A DNA stretch of 64,000 nucleotides, from positions 62,001-126,000 of the forward strand of contig NZ_JABBFW010000002.1 of the NCBI RefSeq assembly GCF_012927045.1, read 5' to 3'. The notes under the pieces were generated by a model, which was given only the letters and a program-made list of their open reading frames with translations, was not told the DNA's origin and made no database searches. The DNA is from Azohydromonas caseinilytica. GTDB taxonomy: Bacteria > Pseudomonadota > Gammaproteobacteria > Burkholderiales > Burkholderiaceae_C. Shown here one piece after another: positions 47,301-55,023 of this stretch; within the stretch, counting starts at the first letter, position 1; every line of letters starts with the position of its first letter. The translations under genes were made by a program, and so were the position numbers.

Positions 47301-49550
47301 GCCCGCGGCCAGCGTGGCGGTGGTGGCGGTGCTGGCCGCGATGTCGGTGTTGGCGCTGCCCGTGACCAGCAGCTGGTAGCTGCCGGTGCCGGAGCCGTAG
47401 CCCGCGGCGGACACGTAATAGGTGCCGCTGGCCGTGGGCGTGAACACCACGCGCGACTCGCGGCTGCCGCCGTAGTCGTCGTTGCTGGTGCCGGCCACGC
47501 GCACGCCGCTGGCGTCGAAGATGCCGTCGAGCAGCGGGTCGCCCAGCGTGCCCACGCCGGAAGGCGCGCCCTTGAGCGTGATGGTGTAGGTGCTGCCCGC
47601 GGTCAGCGCGACGCGGAACCAGTCCTGGTCGCCGGCGGACTCGATGTTGCCGCTGCGCACCGTGTTGAGCGCGGCGCTGCCGCCGGTGGCCGTGGAGGCG
47701 GCGAAGTCGTCCGAGGAGGCCCGCACCCGGTAGCTGCCGGTGCCGCTGCCGTAGGCGCCGGCACTGAGGTAGTAGGTGCCGGTGGCGGTGGGCGTGTAGG
47801 TCAGCAGCGCATCCAGGCCGGTGCCGCCGTCGTCGTCGGAGGCCAACTGCACGCCGCTGCCGTTGTAGAGGCGCAGCAGCGGATCGGTCAGCGTCCCGTT
47901 GCTGCTGTCCTGGCCCAGCACTTCGAGCCGGTAGGTCTGCCCGGCATTGAGCGTGATGCGGAACCAGTCGGCGTCACCGGCGCTGTTGATGTTGCCGCTG
48001 CTGCTGCTGTTTGCGGCCAGCGTTCCCGTGGTGGCGGTGGAGGCGGCGTAGTCGTCGGCCACCGTGGCCCGGACCTGGTAGCTGCCAAGGCCGGTGCCGT
48101 AGGCGCGCACGCCGAGGTAGTAGGTGCCGCTGGCGGTGGCGGTGTAGCTCAGCAGCGAGTTGCCGTTGGTGCCGCCGTCGTCGTTGGAGCCCAGCGCCGT
48201 GCCGCCGGCGTTGTAGAGCGTGAGGTAGGGGTCGCCCAGCGTGCCGTTGCTGGTGCCCGCGCCCAGGGCTTCGAGCCGGTAGCTCTGGCCGGCGGCGAGC
48301 GTGACGCGGAACCAGTCGATGTCGTTGGTGCTCTCGATGCGGCCCGCGGCGCTGCCGCCCACGGCGAGGCTGCCGCTGGTGGCGGTGGAGGCGGCGTAGT
48401 CGTCCGCCACGGAGGCGCTGATCTGGTAGGTGCCGGTGCCGCCGCTGCCATGGGCGATGGCGCCCAAGTAATAGGTACCGCTGGCGGTGGCGGTGTAGGT
48501 CAGCAGCGAGTTCAGCCCCGCGCCGCCGTCGTCGTCGCCGGTGATGCGCGTGCCGGTGCTGCTGTAGAGCGCCAGCTCGGGATCGCGCAGCGTGCCGCTG
48601 CCGCTGTCGTAGCCGCGCAGCTCCAGCGTGTAGGTCTGGCCCGCGGTGAGCGTGACGCGGAACCAGTCGGCGTCGGTGGTGCTTTCAATGGTGCCCGCGG
48701 CGCTGCCGCCCACGGCGAGGCTGCCGCTGGTGGCGGTGGAGGCGGCGTAGTCGTCCACCACGGAGGCGCGGACCTGGTAGGTGCCGGTGCCGGTGCTGTA
48801 GGCGCGCGCGGCGAGGTAGTAGGTGCCGCTGGCGGTGGCGGCGTAGCTCAGCAGCGAGTTGCCGTTGATGCCGCCGTCGTCGTTGGAGGCCAGCGCCGTG
48901 CCGCTGGCGTTGTAGAGCGTGAGGTAGGGATCGCCCAGCGTGCCGCTGCTGGTGCCCGCGCCCAGGGCTTCGAGCCGGTAGTTCTGGCCGGCAGCGAGCG
49001 TGACGCGGAACCAGTCGACATCGCCGCTGCTTTCAATGGTGCCCGTGGCGCTGCCGCCTACGGCGAGGCCGCCGCTGGTGGCGGCGGAGGCGGCGTAGTC
49101 GTCCACCACCGAGGCGCTGACCCGGTAGCTGCCGTAGCCGCTGCTGTTGTGGGCAATGGCGGCGAGGTAGTAGGTGCCGCTGTAGGTGGCGGTGTAGGTC
49201 AGCAGCGAGTCCAGGCCCGTGCCGCCGTCGTCGTCGCGGGTGAGGCCCTGGCCGGCGCTGTTGTAGAGCAGCAGCTCGGGGTCGCGCAGCGTGCCGTTGC
49301 CGCTGTCGTAGCCGCGCAGCTCGAACCGGTAGAGCTGGCCCGCGGTCAGCGTGACGCGGAACCAGTCGGTGTCGTAGTTGGAGTCGAGGTTGCCCGAAGT
49401 GCTGCCGCCCAGGCTGACGCTGCCGGTGGTGGCGGTGGAGCCGGCGTAGTCGTCCGCCACCCGGGATACGGTGCGGGTGGTTGCCAAAGCCGTGTCCATG
49501 GCCTGTGGGTCCTGGGTCTGGCTGGTGCTGAGGAGATTGGTTTGGCTCAT
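44379..49550 (-). CDS. RTX-type secreted protein with nine PPC repeats and a clostripain-like (C11) protease domain
   Basis: A 1723-residue protein. Nine tandem pre-peptidase C-terminal (PPC) units of about 116 residues (residues 31-1115) each carry DWFRV, a D-P-x-L strand, a DDDGG-like acidic loop and SGTYYL. A Big_5/SbsA-like Ig domain follows (TSPADNATGV, about 1120-1210). Next is a clostripain-family domain from about 1217 with catalytic H1329 (WNHGGG) and C1372 (GFDACLQG). The C-terminus has three RTX nonapeptides (GFAGNDTIS, GAGGNDVFT, GGAGADQFV) near 1590-1615 and a terminal type I secretion-like end (SASDFLVIA). No N-terminal signal is present, which fits type I secretion. No ABC/MFP exporter is nearby. 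Confidence 0.9.
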   Translation of the reverse strand: MSQTNLLSTSQTQDPQAMDTALATTRTVSRVADDYAGSTATTGSVSLGGSTSGNLDSNYDTDWFRVTLTAGQLYRFELRGYDSGNGTLRDPELLLYNSAGQGLTRDDDGGTGLDSLLTYTATYSGTYYLAAIAHNSSGYGSYRVSASVVDDYAASAATSGGLAVGGSATGTIESSGDVDWFRVTLAAGQNYRLEALGAGTSSGTLGDPYLTLYNASGTALASNDDGGINGNSLLSYAATASGTYYLAARAYSTGTGTYQVRASVVDDYAASTATSGSLAVGGSAAGTIESTTDADWFRVTLTAGQTYTLELRGYDSGSGTLRDPELALYSSTGTRITGDDDGGAGLNSLLTYTATASGTYYLGAIAHGSGGTGTYQISASVADDYAASTATSGSLAVGGSAAGRIESTNDIDWFRVTLAAGQSYRLEALGAGTSNGTLGDPYLTLYNAGGTALGSNDDGGTNGNSLLSYTATASGTYYLGVRAYGTGLGSYQVRATVADDYAASTATTGTLAANSSSSGNINSAGDADWFRITLNAGQTYRLEVLGQDSSNGTLTDPLLRLYNGSGVQLASDDDGGTGLDALLTYTPTATGTYYLSAGAYGSGTGSYRVRASSDDFAASTATGGSAALNTVRSGNIESAGDQDWFRVALTAGSTYTITLKGAPSGVGTLGDPLLDGIFDASGVRVAGTSNDDYGGSRESRVVFTPTASGTYYVSAAGYGSGTGSYQLLVTGSANTDIAASTATTATLAAGGSLRSLITPANDVDWVRASLTAGQSYVIELNADTTAASPLMDPYFRGIYNAAGTLIAGTSNDDYGIGTNSRVTFTPTASGTYYLAAGGFGTQIGAYELRLTALTPTVTDAEAASTATTAALTLGTARTGSIDFARDVDWFRVALTAGQTYRITARGADSGSGTLADPEIGGLYDASGRIIVGTGNDNSAGTPDAQTLFTATATGTYYVAVHAANDGTGSYSVAVNAVTASTDLPANVTTTAVLAPGGTHSSVIDTVGDADWFRVSLSAGTTYRIEALGSATGNGTLADPLIQGLYNASGAFVPGTSDDDGGTGTNALVTFTATQSGTFYLSVGAFSAATGSYQVRLTAQGTDTTAPTLLATSPADNATGVAASSNLSIEFSEAVRAGTGTIYLTGGGVTRAISVTDTSQVSFNGSTLTLNPSADLALNTDYSVTFGAGVVKDLAGNSFAGLTSSSQFNFRTAAANQLDSWTVLVYVAADNNLEGFGIADLNEMESVNLPANVNVVVLVDRAGGYDSSNGNWTDTRWGSIRYDTNTSTLGSTLTSLGERNTGDGATLTQFINNAVAANPASHYGLIVWNHGGGLSGTAWDDSSGGDNLTLAEYRAAVDASNVARFDLLGFDACLQGMVEQAWDVNGLTDVLVASQELEPGDGWEYQDFLGTLASNPSSTAFNLANAMVSSYGAYYAGQPDVTLSATRTSSLAALKTAIDAFSTAAINAGSGIAGQLVSAATRATAIDGGDSGYRDLGDFMREVVSTLPGTAVAGAAQQVVAALDAAVLSSSGTVAGANGLSVYLPLSSISSTYTTERFTFLQDTGWGNFLRFMLNDTRGDVLTGNANVNTFMGFAGNDTISGAGGNDVFTGGAGADQFVFNTAATANGVDTITDFTAGSDKIVFDDDFYALGITGTLAGTALGASAFVNGSAALDALDRVIYNGATGALYYDADGSGAGAARQIALLGTTSHPALSASDFLVIA
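48063..49460. repeat. Duplicated two-domain unit in the PPC repeat region
   Basis: PPC units 1-4 alternate in type: units 1 and 3 share ELRGYDSG-GTLRDPEL-AIAH, while units 2 and 4 share RLEALGAGTS-GTLGDPYLTLYNA-SNDDGG-NGNSLLSY. The DNA of 49460-48762 and 48761-48063 therefore looks like a tandem duplication of an A-B pair of 699 bp, each about 233 residues. Later units are more diverged, so this end of the gene is the youngest. Confidence 0.75.
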
Positions 49551-49650
49551 GGGATTGCCCGGCTGGGTTGGCGGCACAACCCGTGGAGAGGGATGAGGAG
49601 GGCGCCTGCGTGCCCGGCCGCGAAGGCAACGGCTTTCTGAAGGTCGCTAA

Positions 49651-49677
49651 CAAATTAGCACACAGAGCAATAATTTG
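49651..49677. promoter_or_regulatory. AT-rich dyad upstream of the RTX protein gene
   Basis: CAAATTA and TAATTTG flank 13 bp about 100 bp before the ATG of the giant RTX gene, in an AT-rich island within otherwise GC-rich DNA. This is a plausible promoter or silencer-binding region. No -35/-10 pair stands out. Confidence 0.3.
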
Positions 49678-49773
49678 TCACTCCGTGTGTCAAGGCGAAC
49701 GCAAATCCGCGCGGGCGTTTCCGCGCCGCGGATGGTTTGGGCCGGAGTCGGCTCGACTGGATCAGGCCGGGAG

Positions 49774-50253
49774 TCAGCCCGCGCGGATGGCCGCCAGCAG
49801 CTCCAACTCGACGGTGGCGTTCTTGGGCAGCTGGTAGGCGCCCACGGAGGTGCGAGCATGTGCGCCCGCCTCGTTGCCGAGCACGAAGCACAGCAGGTCC
49901 GAGGCGCCGTCGGCCACCTCGCTGTGCTGGGTGAAGTCCGCCGTGCACTGCACGTGCACGGTAATGCGCAGGATGCGCTCCACTTGGTCCAGCGAGCCCA
50001 GGCTGCGCTGCAGCAGCGCCAGGGCGCGCATGGCGCAGACCTTGGCCGCCTCCTGCGCCCGCGCCAGCGTCACCTCGGCGCCGGCGCGGCCCGTGACGAG
50101 CACGGTGTCGCCCACGCGCGGGATCTGGCCGCTGACGTGGACCTGGTCACCGTGGCGCACCAGCGGCACGTAATGGCCGCCGATCTTGATCTCGCCGTCG
50201 AAGCGGTGGCCCAGCGCCTGGGCGGCCTGCAGGAAACGCTGGTCGGCGGACAT
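49774..50253 (-). CDS. RidA family protein
   Basis: A 159-residue protein of the RidA/YjgF superfamily, which hydrolyse reactive enamine/imine intermediates of amino acid metabolism. Family features are VSGQIPRVGDT near the start, LRITVHVQ in the middle and ARTSVGAYQLPKNATVELELLA split at the end; the arginine of RidA itself (R105 type) corresponds to the one in ARTSVG. A good GAGGAGA ribosome binding site precedes the ATG. It belongs to a longer subgroup than RidA (about 130 residues), so its substrate may differ. It is 33 nt after the DUF924 gene stop... read on the same strand. Confidence 0.9.
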   Translation of the reverse strand: MSADQRFLQAAQALGHRFDGEIKIGGHYVPLVRHGDQVHVSGQIPRVGDTVLVTGRAGAEVTLARAQEAAKVCAMRALALLQRSLGSLDQVERILRITVHVQCTADFTQHSEVADGASDLLCFVLGNEAGAHARTSVGAYQLPKNATVELELLAAIRAG

Positions 50254-50286
50254 GGCTCTTCTCCTCGTGCGTATCGTCGTTCGATG

Positions 50287-50865
50287 TCAGAAGCGCGACC
50301 CGGGCTGCTTCAGGAACTCGACTTCCTCCGGCGTCGAGGCCCGGCCCAGGAGGGCGTTGCGGTGCGGGAAGCGTCCGAAGCGCTGGATGATGACGTGGTG
50401 CTTCTTCGCCCACTCCTCGTTGTCCGCCAGCGACGGCTCGGCGGCGCTGAGCGCGGCATAGAGGCGCAGCGCCTCCTCCTGAGAGCGAAGGTCCTCGGCG
50501 TGCTCGAAGGGCAGGTAGGCGAAGACGCGCTGCAGCGGCGCCAGCGCCTGGTCGAAGCCGCGCCGCACCATGTCGCGCGCGCCGGCCAGCGCCTGCGCAT
50601 CGCCGGCGAAGGCGCGCGGCGTGTCGCGGAAGGCGTTGCGCGTGAACTGGTCCAGCACCAGCACGCGCGCCAACGCGGTCTCGGGCGCGGCCTGCCAGGC
50701 GTCGAGCCCGCCCCGCAGCGCGGCCTCGATCAGGGCGCCGAAGCGCTCGCGGATCTCGGTGTCGAAGGCGGTGCTCTTGGTGAACCACTGGGGGCGTGCC
50801 GCCAGCGGTGCCGGGCCGAACCAGAAGTCCAGGACCGCCTGGGCCTCGGGAGCGGTGGCGCTCAC
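50287..50865 (-). CDS. DUF924 family protein
   Basis: A 192-residue helical protein of the DUF924 (TPR-like) family. Marks are VLDFWFG at the N-terminus, LVLDQFTRNAFRDTPRAFAGD and YLPFEHAEDL, then RFGRFPHRNALLGR near the end. GTG 50865 is chosen because it overlaps the upstream GNAT stop (GTGA) and starts right before the conserved motif. The family has no known function. It is in a GNAT-DUF924-RidA run on the minus strand. Confidence 0.9.
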   Translation of the reverse strand: MSATAPEAQAVLDFWFGPAPLAARPQWFTKSTAFDTEIRERFGALIEAALRGGLDAWQAAPETALARVLVLDQFTRNAFRDTPRAFAGDAQALAGARDMVRRGFDQALAPLQRVFAYLPFEHAEDLRSQEEALRLYAALSAAEPSLADNEEWAKKHHVIIQRFGRFPHRNALLGRASTPEEVEFLKQPGSRF

Positions 50866-51146
50866 GCCCCGCGCTCCAGCAGGTCCTGCGTCTCGGGATG
50901 GCGGCGCATGTAGGAGGCCACGTAGCTGCACAGCGGCCGCACGCTCAGGCCCTCGCTGCGCGCCCACTCCAGCGCCTGCCGCACCATCGCCGCGGCCACG
51001 CCCTGGCCGCTCAATGCCTCGGGCACCTCGGTGTGGACGAAATCGACGCCGCCGTCGCGCCGGCGGTACTGGCACAGCGCCAGCGCGCCCTGCAGGCTGC
51101 ACTCGAAACGGTTCTGGTCGGGGTTGTGCTGGACGGGAGGGTTCAT
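50862..51146 (-). CDS. GNAT family N-acetyltransferase (YjdJ-like, GCN5-related)
   Basis: A 94-residue short acetyltransferase of the YidJ/YjdJ (Gcn5-related, GTNAT) type. It has the antiparallel start, FVHTEVPEALSGQGVAAAMV with the acetyl-CoA loop and the VRPLCSYVASYMRRHPE signature of this group. It acts in the cytoplasm on an unknown amine substrate. It precedes and overlaps the DUF924 gene, so the two are translationally coupled. Confidence 0.92.
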   Translation of the reverse strand: MNPPVQHNPDQNRFECSLQGALALCQYRRRDGGVDFVHTEVPEALSGQGVAAAMVRQALEWARSEGLSVRPLCSYVASYMRRHPETQDLLERGA

Positions 51147-51219
51147 CGGCGGGGTTCCACAAGCCAGGATCGGCCCATTGTGGCGCCGCCGCGGCCGGCC
51201 CCGGGCCGGGGAGGGCGGC

Positions 51220-51771
51220 TCAGGGCGTGAGCTTCACCGGCTCGATCTGCACCGAGTGCTCGCCGTCGCCAACCCAGACGATGCCGTCCTGCACCGTGAC
51301 CTGCAGGTTCATGCCGCGCTGCGCCAGCGCCGCCAGCGCCTGGCTCTGCTCGGCCGGGATCTGCCACACGCTGATGTTGGGCGCACGCGAGAGCTTGCCC
51401 TGCAGCGGCGCCCACCACACCGGCGTGGAGGCGGCGTAGGCGATGACGGTGACGCGCTCGGCGCGCCCGGCGGCCTTGATGAGCCGACGATCGTCGGGCT
51501 GGCCCAGCTCGATCCAGTGCAGCAGCTGCCCGGTGAGGTCCTTGTGCCACAGCGCGGGCTCGTCCACGTCGGACAGGCCCTTGGTGAATTCCAGCTGGCC
51601 ATGCGTGTCGTCGGCGGACACGTGCAGCGCGAAGGCCAGCACCCGCATCATCAGCCGCTCCTCGGTCTCGGAGGGGTGGCGCGCCAGGGTGAGCGAGTGG
51701 TCGGCGTAGACATGGCGGTCCATGTCGGCCAGCTGCAGCTGGACCTTGTAGATGGTGGACTTCAGCGCCAT
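51220..51771 (-). CDS. yaeQ: YaeQ family protein
   Basis: A 183-residue protein of the YaeQ family with a PD-(D/E)XK-like fold. Typical parts are ALKSTIYK at the start, HPSETEERLMMRVLAFAL, and WHKDLTGQLLHWIELGQPDD. The biochemical role is unknown; the E. coli protein was reported as a multicopy suppressor linked to RfaH. It is divergent from the potassium channel gene with a 109-bp gap. Confidence 0.93.
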   Translation of the reverse strand: MALKSTIYKVQLQLADMDRHVYADHSLTLARHPSETEERLMMRVLAFALHVSADDTHGQLEFTKGLSDVDEPALWHKDLTGQLLHWIELGQPDDRRLIKAAGRAERVTVIAYAASTPVWWAPLQGKLSRAPNISVWQIPAEQSQALAALAQRGMNLQVTVQDGIVWVGDGEHSVQIEPVKLTP

Positions 51772-51880
51772 GCGCGGGCTCCGCGGGAAAAGGACATCGG
51801 AAAAACTTCTTGAGGGTTGCGGTGGGGCAGCGGGGCGCGACTGTGCCACAGCCGAAAATCGGCCCGTACCGGAGACGCCC

Positions 51881-52783
51881 ATGAATCTGGCCTCGAAGCC
51901 TTCAGCCCTTGAACGCGCCACGCGCTCGGATGCGCAACGCCTGGGCCGTCCGCTTACCGGCTGGCGGCTCAAGCTCTACACCGTCATCTTCGAGGCCGAC
52001 ACCCCGGCCGGCCGCACCTTCGATTTGCTGCTCATCAGCCTGATCCTGGCCAGCGTGACGGTGGTCATGCTCGACAGCGTGGCGGGCTATCGCCAGCGCT
52101 GGGGCCCGGTCTTCGACGCGCTGGAGTGGGCCTTCACGGTGCTGTTCACGCTGGAGTACATCGCCCGGCTGTCGTGCGTGATGCGCCCGCTGCGTTACGC
52201 GCGCAGCATCTTCGGGATCATCGACCTGCTGGCCATCCTGCCCACGTACCTGTCGCTGCTGGTGCCGGGGCTGCACGCGCTCATCGACGTGCGCGTGCTG
52301 CGGCTGCTGCGGCTGTTCCGGGTGCTCAAGCTCGGGGCCTACGTCGAGGAGTACGGCATGCTGGGCCGGGCGCTGCTGGCGAGCCGGCGCAAGATCCTGG
52401 TGTTCCTGTCCTTCGTGCTGCTGGTGATGGTGGTCATGGGCACGCTGATGTACGTGGTGGAGGGCCCGGCCAATGGTTTCCACAGCATCCCCGTGTCGGT
52501 GTACTGGGCCATCACGACCATGACCACCGTGGGCTTCGGCGACATCACGCCCAAGACCGAACTGGGCCGCTTCATCGCCTCGGCGATGATGCTGCTGGGC
52601 TGGGGCACACTGGCCGTGCCCACCGGCATCGTCAGCGCCGAGTTCACGGCGCTGCGCGTGCGCCGCGAGCCCACCACGCGCACCTGCCCGGCGTGCCTGA
52701 GCGTGGGCCACGAGCCCTCGGCCCGCTTCTGCCGCGACTGCGGTGCGCGGCTGCCGCGCTACTTCACCGACACCGAGGCCTGA
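51881..52783 (+). CDS. Voltage-gated potassium channel with C-terminal zinc ribbon
   Basis: A 300-residue six-helix ion channel. S1-S4 lie in the first 160 residues, with the S4 arginine ladder VRVLRLLRLFRVLKL; the pore helix and selectivity filter are TTMTTVGFGD, followed by S6. After S6 the protein does not carry a TrkA domain but a short zinc ribbon (CPACLSVG...FCRDCGARL). The filter predicts K+ selectivity. The zinc ribbon may help tetramer assembly or sense metal or redox state, which is inference. ATG 51881 follows GGAGACGCCC. Confidence 0.92.
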   Translation: MNLASKPSALERATRSDAQRLGRPLTGWRLKLYTVIFEADTPAGRTFDLLLISLILASVTVVMLDSVAGYRQRWGPVFDALEWAFTVLFTLEYIARLSCVMRPLRYARSIFGIIDLLAILPTYLSLLVPGLHALIDVRVLRLLRLFRVLKLGAYVEEYGMLGRALLASRRKILVFLSFVLLVMVVMGTLMYVVEGPANGFHSIPVSVYWAITTMTTVGFGDITPKTELGRFIASAMMLLGWGTLAVPTGIVSAEFTALRVRREPTTRTCPACLSVGHEPSARFCRDCGARLPRYFTDTEA

Positions 52784-52830
52784 GGCGCCTTGGTCTTCTC
52801 AAGCTTTTGCGTTTCGCCAGAAAGGTTCCC

Positions 52831-53574
52831 ATGCTGCCCCCGCCCTTCACCGACCCGGCCCGGCTCGATGACGTCCTGCGCGCGCAGGGCCACGCGGTGC
52901 TCTCGCCGCAGGCGCTGCAGACGCTGCTGCACGCCGGGCCCGATGCGCTGCAGGCCTGGCGGCCGTTCTGGGACCGGCTGCCGCCCGACGCCTACCTGCG
53001 CGACGGCGGCCGCTACCGGCGCCGGCGCCACGCCAACTACGTCGTCAGCGACGGCCAGGTGCGGCCCGTGCCGCACCGCGCCCACTGGCAGCCCGTCGAG
53101 TACAACGCGCTGCACGGCGGCATCGAGCGCTGGTTCGAGCCGGTGGAACCGGCGCTGGAGGCCGATGCGCTGTGGATGCCGCTGCTGCGCCTGCTCGCGG
53201 CCCGGGCCGACGCGCTGCGCGGCGTGCAGCCCTGGTACGTGGAAGCGCATGCCTTCCGCATCGACACCACCGACGGCATCGGCCGGCCCACGCCCGAGGG
53301 CGCGCACCGCGACGGCGTCGATCTGGTGGCGGTGCTGCTGGTCGATCGCCAGGGCGTCAAGGGCGGCGAGACGCGCGTCTTCGACGCCAACGGCCCGCAG
53401 GGCCTGCGCTTCACCATGAGCGAGCCCGGCTCGCTGCTGCTGCTGGACGACACCCGCGTCATCCACGAAACCACGCCCATCCAGCCCGCGGGCGAGATCG
53501 GCTGGCGCGACACCCTGGTGGTGACGCTGCGCAAGGGCGGCTTCCAGGGGCCGGCGGACCCGCTGCACCGCTGA
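52831..53574 (+). CDS. 2-oxoglutarate/Fe(II)-dependent dioxygenase family protein
   Basis: A 247-residue protein of the 2OG-Fe dioxygenase family (PF10014-like), which includes free amino acid hydroxylases such as isoleucine dioxygenase. The iron ligands appear as HRDGVD (EGAHRDG) and the later H in RVIHETTP; an arginine in GWRDTLVVTL is placed to bind 2-oxoglutarate. The conserved ANYVV near the N-terminus and QPWYVEAHAFRI support this. It would hydroxylate an amino acid or peptide. It lies 47 nt after the channel gene, probably by chance. Confidence 0.85.
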   Translation: MLPPPFTDPARLDDVLRAQGHAVLSPQALQTLLHAGPDALQAWRPFWDRLPPDAYLRDGGRYRRRRHANYVVSDGQVRPVPHRAHWQPVEYNALHGGIERWFEPVEPALEADALWMPLLRLLAARADALRGVQPWYVEAHAFRIDTTDGIGRPTPEGAHRDGVDLVAVLLVDRQGVKGGETRVFDANGPQGLRFTMSEPGSLLLLDDTRVIHETTPIQPAGEIGWRDTLVVTLRKGGFQGPADPLHR

Positions 53575-53679
53575 AGCCGCCGCCCGCACAGGCCGTGGCG
53601 CCGCCCGGGCGTCACGGCTTGTGACACCGCTCCATGCTGCACTGCGTCAAAGTCACGCCCCTTCGCAGCCTGGAGCCTC

Positions 53680-54882
53680 ATGAACTCGCTCGTCACCGCC
53701 CCCTGGGACCTGAGCCCGGACACGCTTCTCGGCGCGACGCTGGTGCTGATCCTGGCGGCGCTGCTGGGCGAGGGGCTGTGGCGGCTGCTGCACTGGCCGC
53801 GCCTGATGGGCTACGGCGCCGTGGGCACCGTGCTGGCCATCTTCGGCGGCGGCGCCAGCGGCAGCGAGACCGCGCTGCGGCTGGTGGTGGACATGGCGCT
53901 GGCGCTGTTGCTGTTCGAGGCCGGCGCGCGGCTGAACCTGCGCTGGCTGCTGCGCAACCCGGCGCTGCTGGCCACCAGCATCCTCGAATCCCTGCTCACG
54001 GCGCTGGCGGTGTACGCGCTGGCGGCCTGGCTGGAGGTGCCGCACAACGTGGCGGTGGTGCTGGCCTTCATCGCCGTGAGCGTGTCGCCGGCAGTGGTGC
54101 AGCGGGTCATTGGCGAGAGCGACGCCGCCGGGCAGGTCACGGAGCGGCTGAGCACGCTCAGCGCGCTCAACACGCTCTATGCCGTGCTGCTGCTCAAGGC
54201 CCTGAGTGCCGGGCTGCGCCTGGGAAATCCCGGCTGGGAAGAGGCACTGCTGCCGGTGCTGGTGGGCTTTGCCGGCTCCATCGTGCTGGGCGCGCTGCTG
54301 GGCTCGGCGCTGGGGCTGATCGCGCGGCGGCTGGACCTGCGCCAGGACAACGCCGTGGCGCTGCTGCTGGGCTGCGTGCTGCTGGCGCTGGCCGTGGCCA
54401 AGACGCTGCAGCTGTCCACGCTGCTGGTGCCGCTGCTGGCGGGCATCTGGCTGCGCAACCGCCATCCGCGCCCGTGGGTGTGGCGGCGCCAGTTCGGCAG
54501 CGCCGGCGGCGTGCTGGTGATGGTGCTGTTCGTCACCGCCGCCTCGGCCTGGTCGCCGGCGAAGCTGCCCGAGGCCATCGGCGTGGCCGCGGCGCTGCTG
54601 GGCGCGCGCGCGCTGGCCAAGCTCGCCGCCGTGGCGCTGCTGGCCCCGGCCAGCGGATTGAGCTGGCGCCAGGCCGGCTGCCTGGGCGCGACGCTGCTGC
54701 CGATGTCGGCCACGGCCTGGCTGCTGGCGCTGGACTTCGCCGCGCTGCACCCGGCCAGCGCGGCGGATCTCATGCCGCTGCTGCTGAGCATGCTGGCGCT
54801 GCTGGAGCTGCCCGCGCCGCTGGTGCTGCTCTACGGGCTGCGCCTGGCCAACGAGGCGGAAGTCCACGAGCAACCGCGCTGA
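53680..54882 (+). CDS. Cation/proton antiporter (CPA2/KefB-like) membrane protein
   Basis: A 400-residue polytopic membrane protein with 11-13 hydrophobic helices and no TrkA domain. It matches the Na/H exchanger Pfam family of the CPA2 type: LLLFEAGARLNLRWLLRNP in the fourth helix region, split from SVSPAVVQRVIGES in the fifth, where the ion-binding acid or serine lies. The later part has LLVPLLAGIWLRN and GARALAKLAAVA. It exchanges a cation for protons; the ion is not deducible. It stands alone, with a hairpin repeat following. Confidence 0.88.
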   Translation: MNSLVTAPWDLSPDTLLGATLVLILAALLGEGLWRLLHWPRLMGYGAVGTVLAIFGGGASGSETALRLVVDMALALLLFEAGARLNLRWLLRNPALLATSILESLLTALAVYALAAWLEVPHNVAVVLAFIAVSVSPAVVQRVIGESDAAGQVTERLSTLSALNTLYAVLLLKALSAGLRLGNPGWEEALLPVLVGFAGSIVLGALLGSALGLIARRLDLRQDNAVALLLGCVLLALAVAKTLQLSTLLVPLLAGIWLRNRHPRPWVWRRQFGSAGGVLVMVLFVTAASAWSPAKLPEAIGVAAALLGARALAKLAAVALLAPASGLSWRQAGCLGATLLPMSATAWLLALDFAALHPASAADLMPLLLSMLALLELPAPLVLLYGLRLANEAEVHEQPR

Positions 54883-54903
54883 GTTGTGGAGTGCATGACA
54901 GAG

Positions 54904-54990
54904 AACCGTTCGCCCTGAGGTATCGAAGGGCGAATCCGACAGGCTGCAGTGCCCGCCCGGGCTTCGATACCTCAGCCCGAACGGGCTCAT
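54904..54990. repeat. Dispersed hairpin repeat, copy B
   Basis: First hairpin TTCGCCCT-GAGGTATCGA-AGGGCGAA at 54909-54934, then an inverted second copy (revcomp GGGCT-GAGGTATCGA-AGCCC) at about 54958-54981. The 10-nt loop is the same as in copies A and C, while stem bases differ in a paired way. It lies between the antiporter and ybdK, which run in the same direction. Confidence 0.8.
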
Positions 54991-55023
54991 AGAGGCCTGC
55001 CACCGAATGAAAGGAGTTCCGAC

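Noticed and set aside
48063-49460. CRISPR-like regular repeats
   Set aside because: The periodicity is about 350 bp and in-frame within one coding sequence; the units are protein domains, not 25-40 bp repeats with spacers.
43962-49640. A 1892-residue open frame on the plus strand opposite the RTX protein
   Set aside because: Repetitive composition without domains; it is the shadow of the high-GC, repetitive coding sequence on the minus strand, which has clear domains and catalytic residues.
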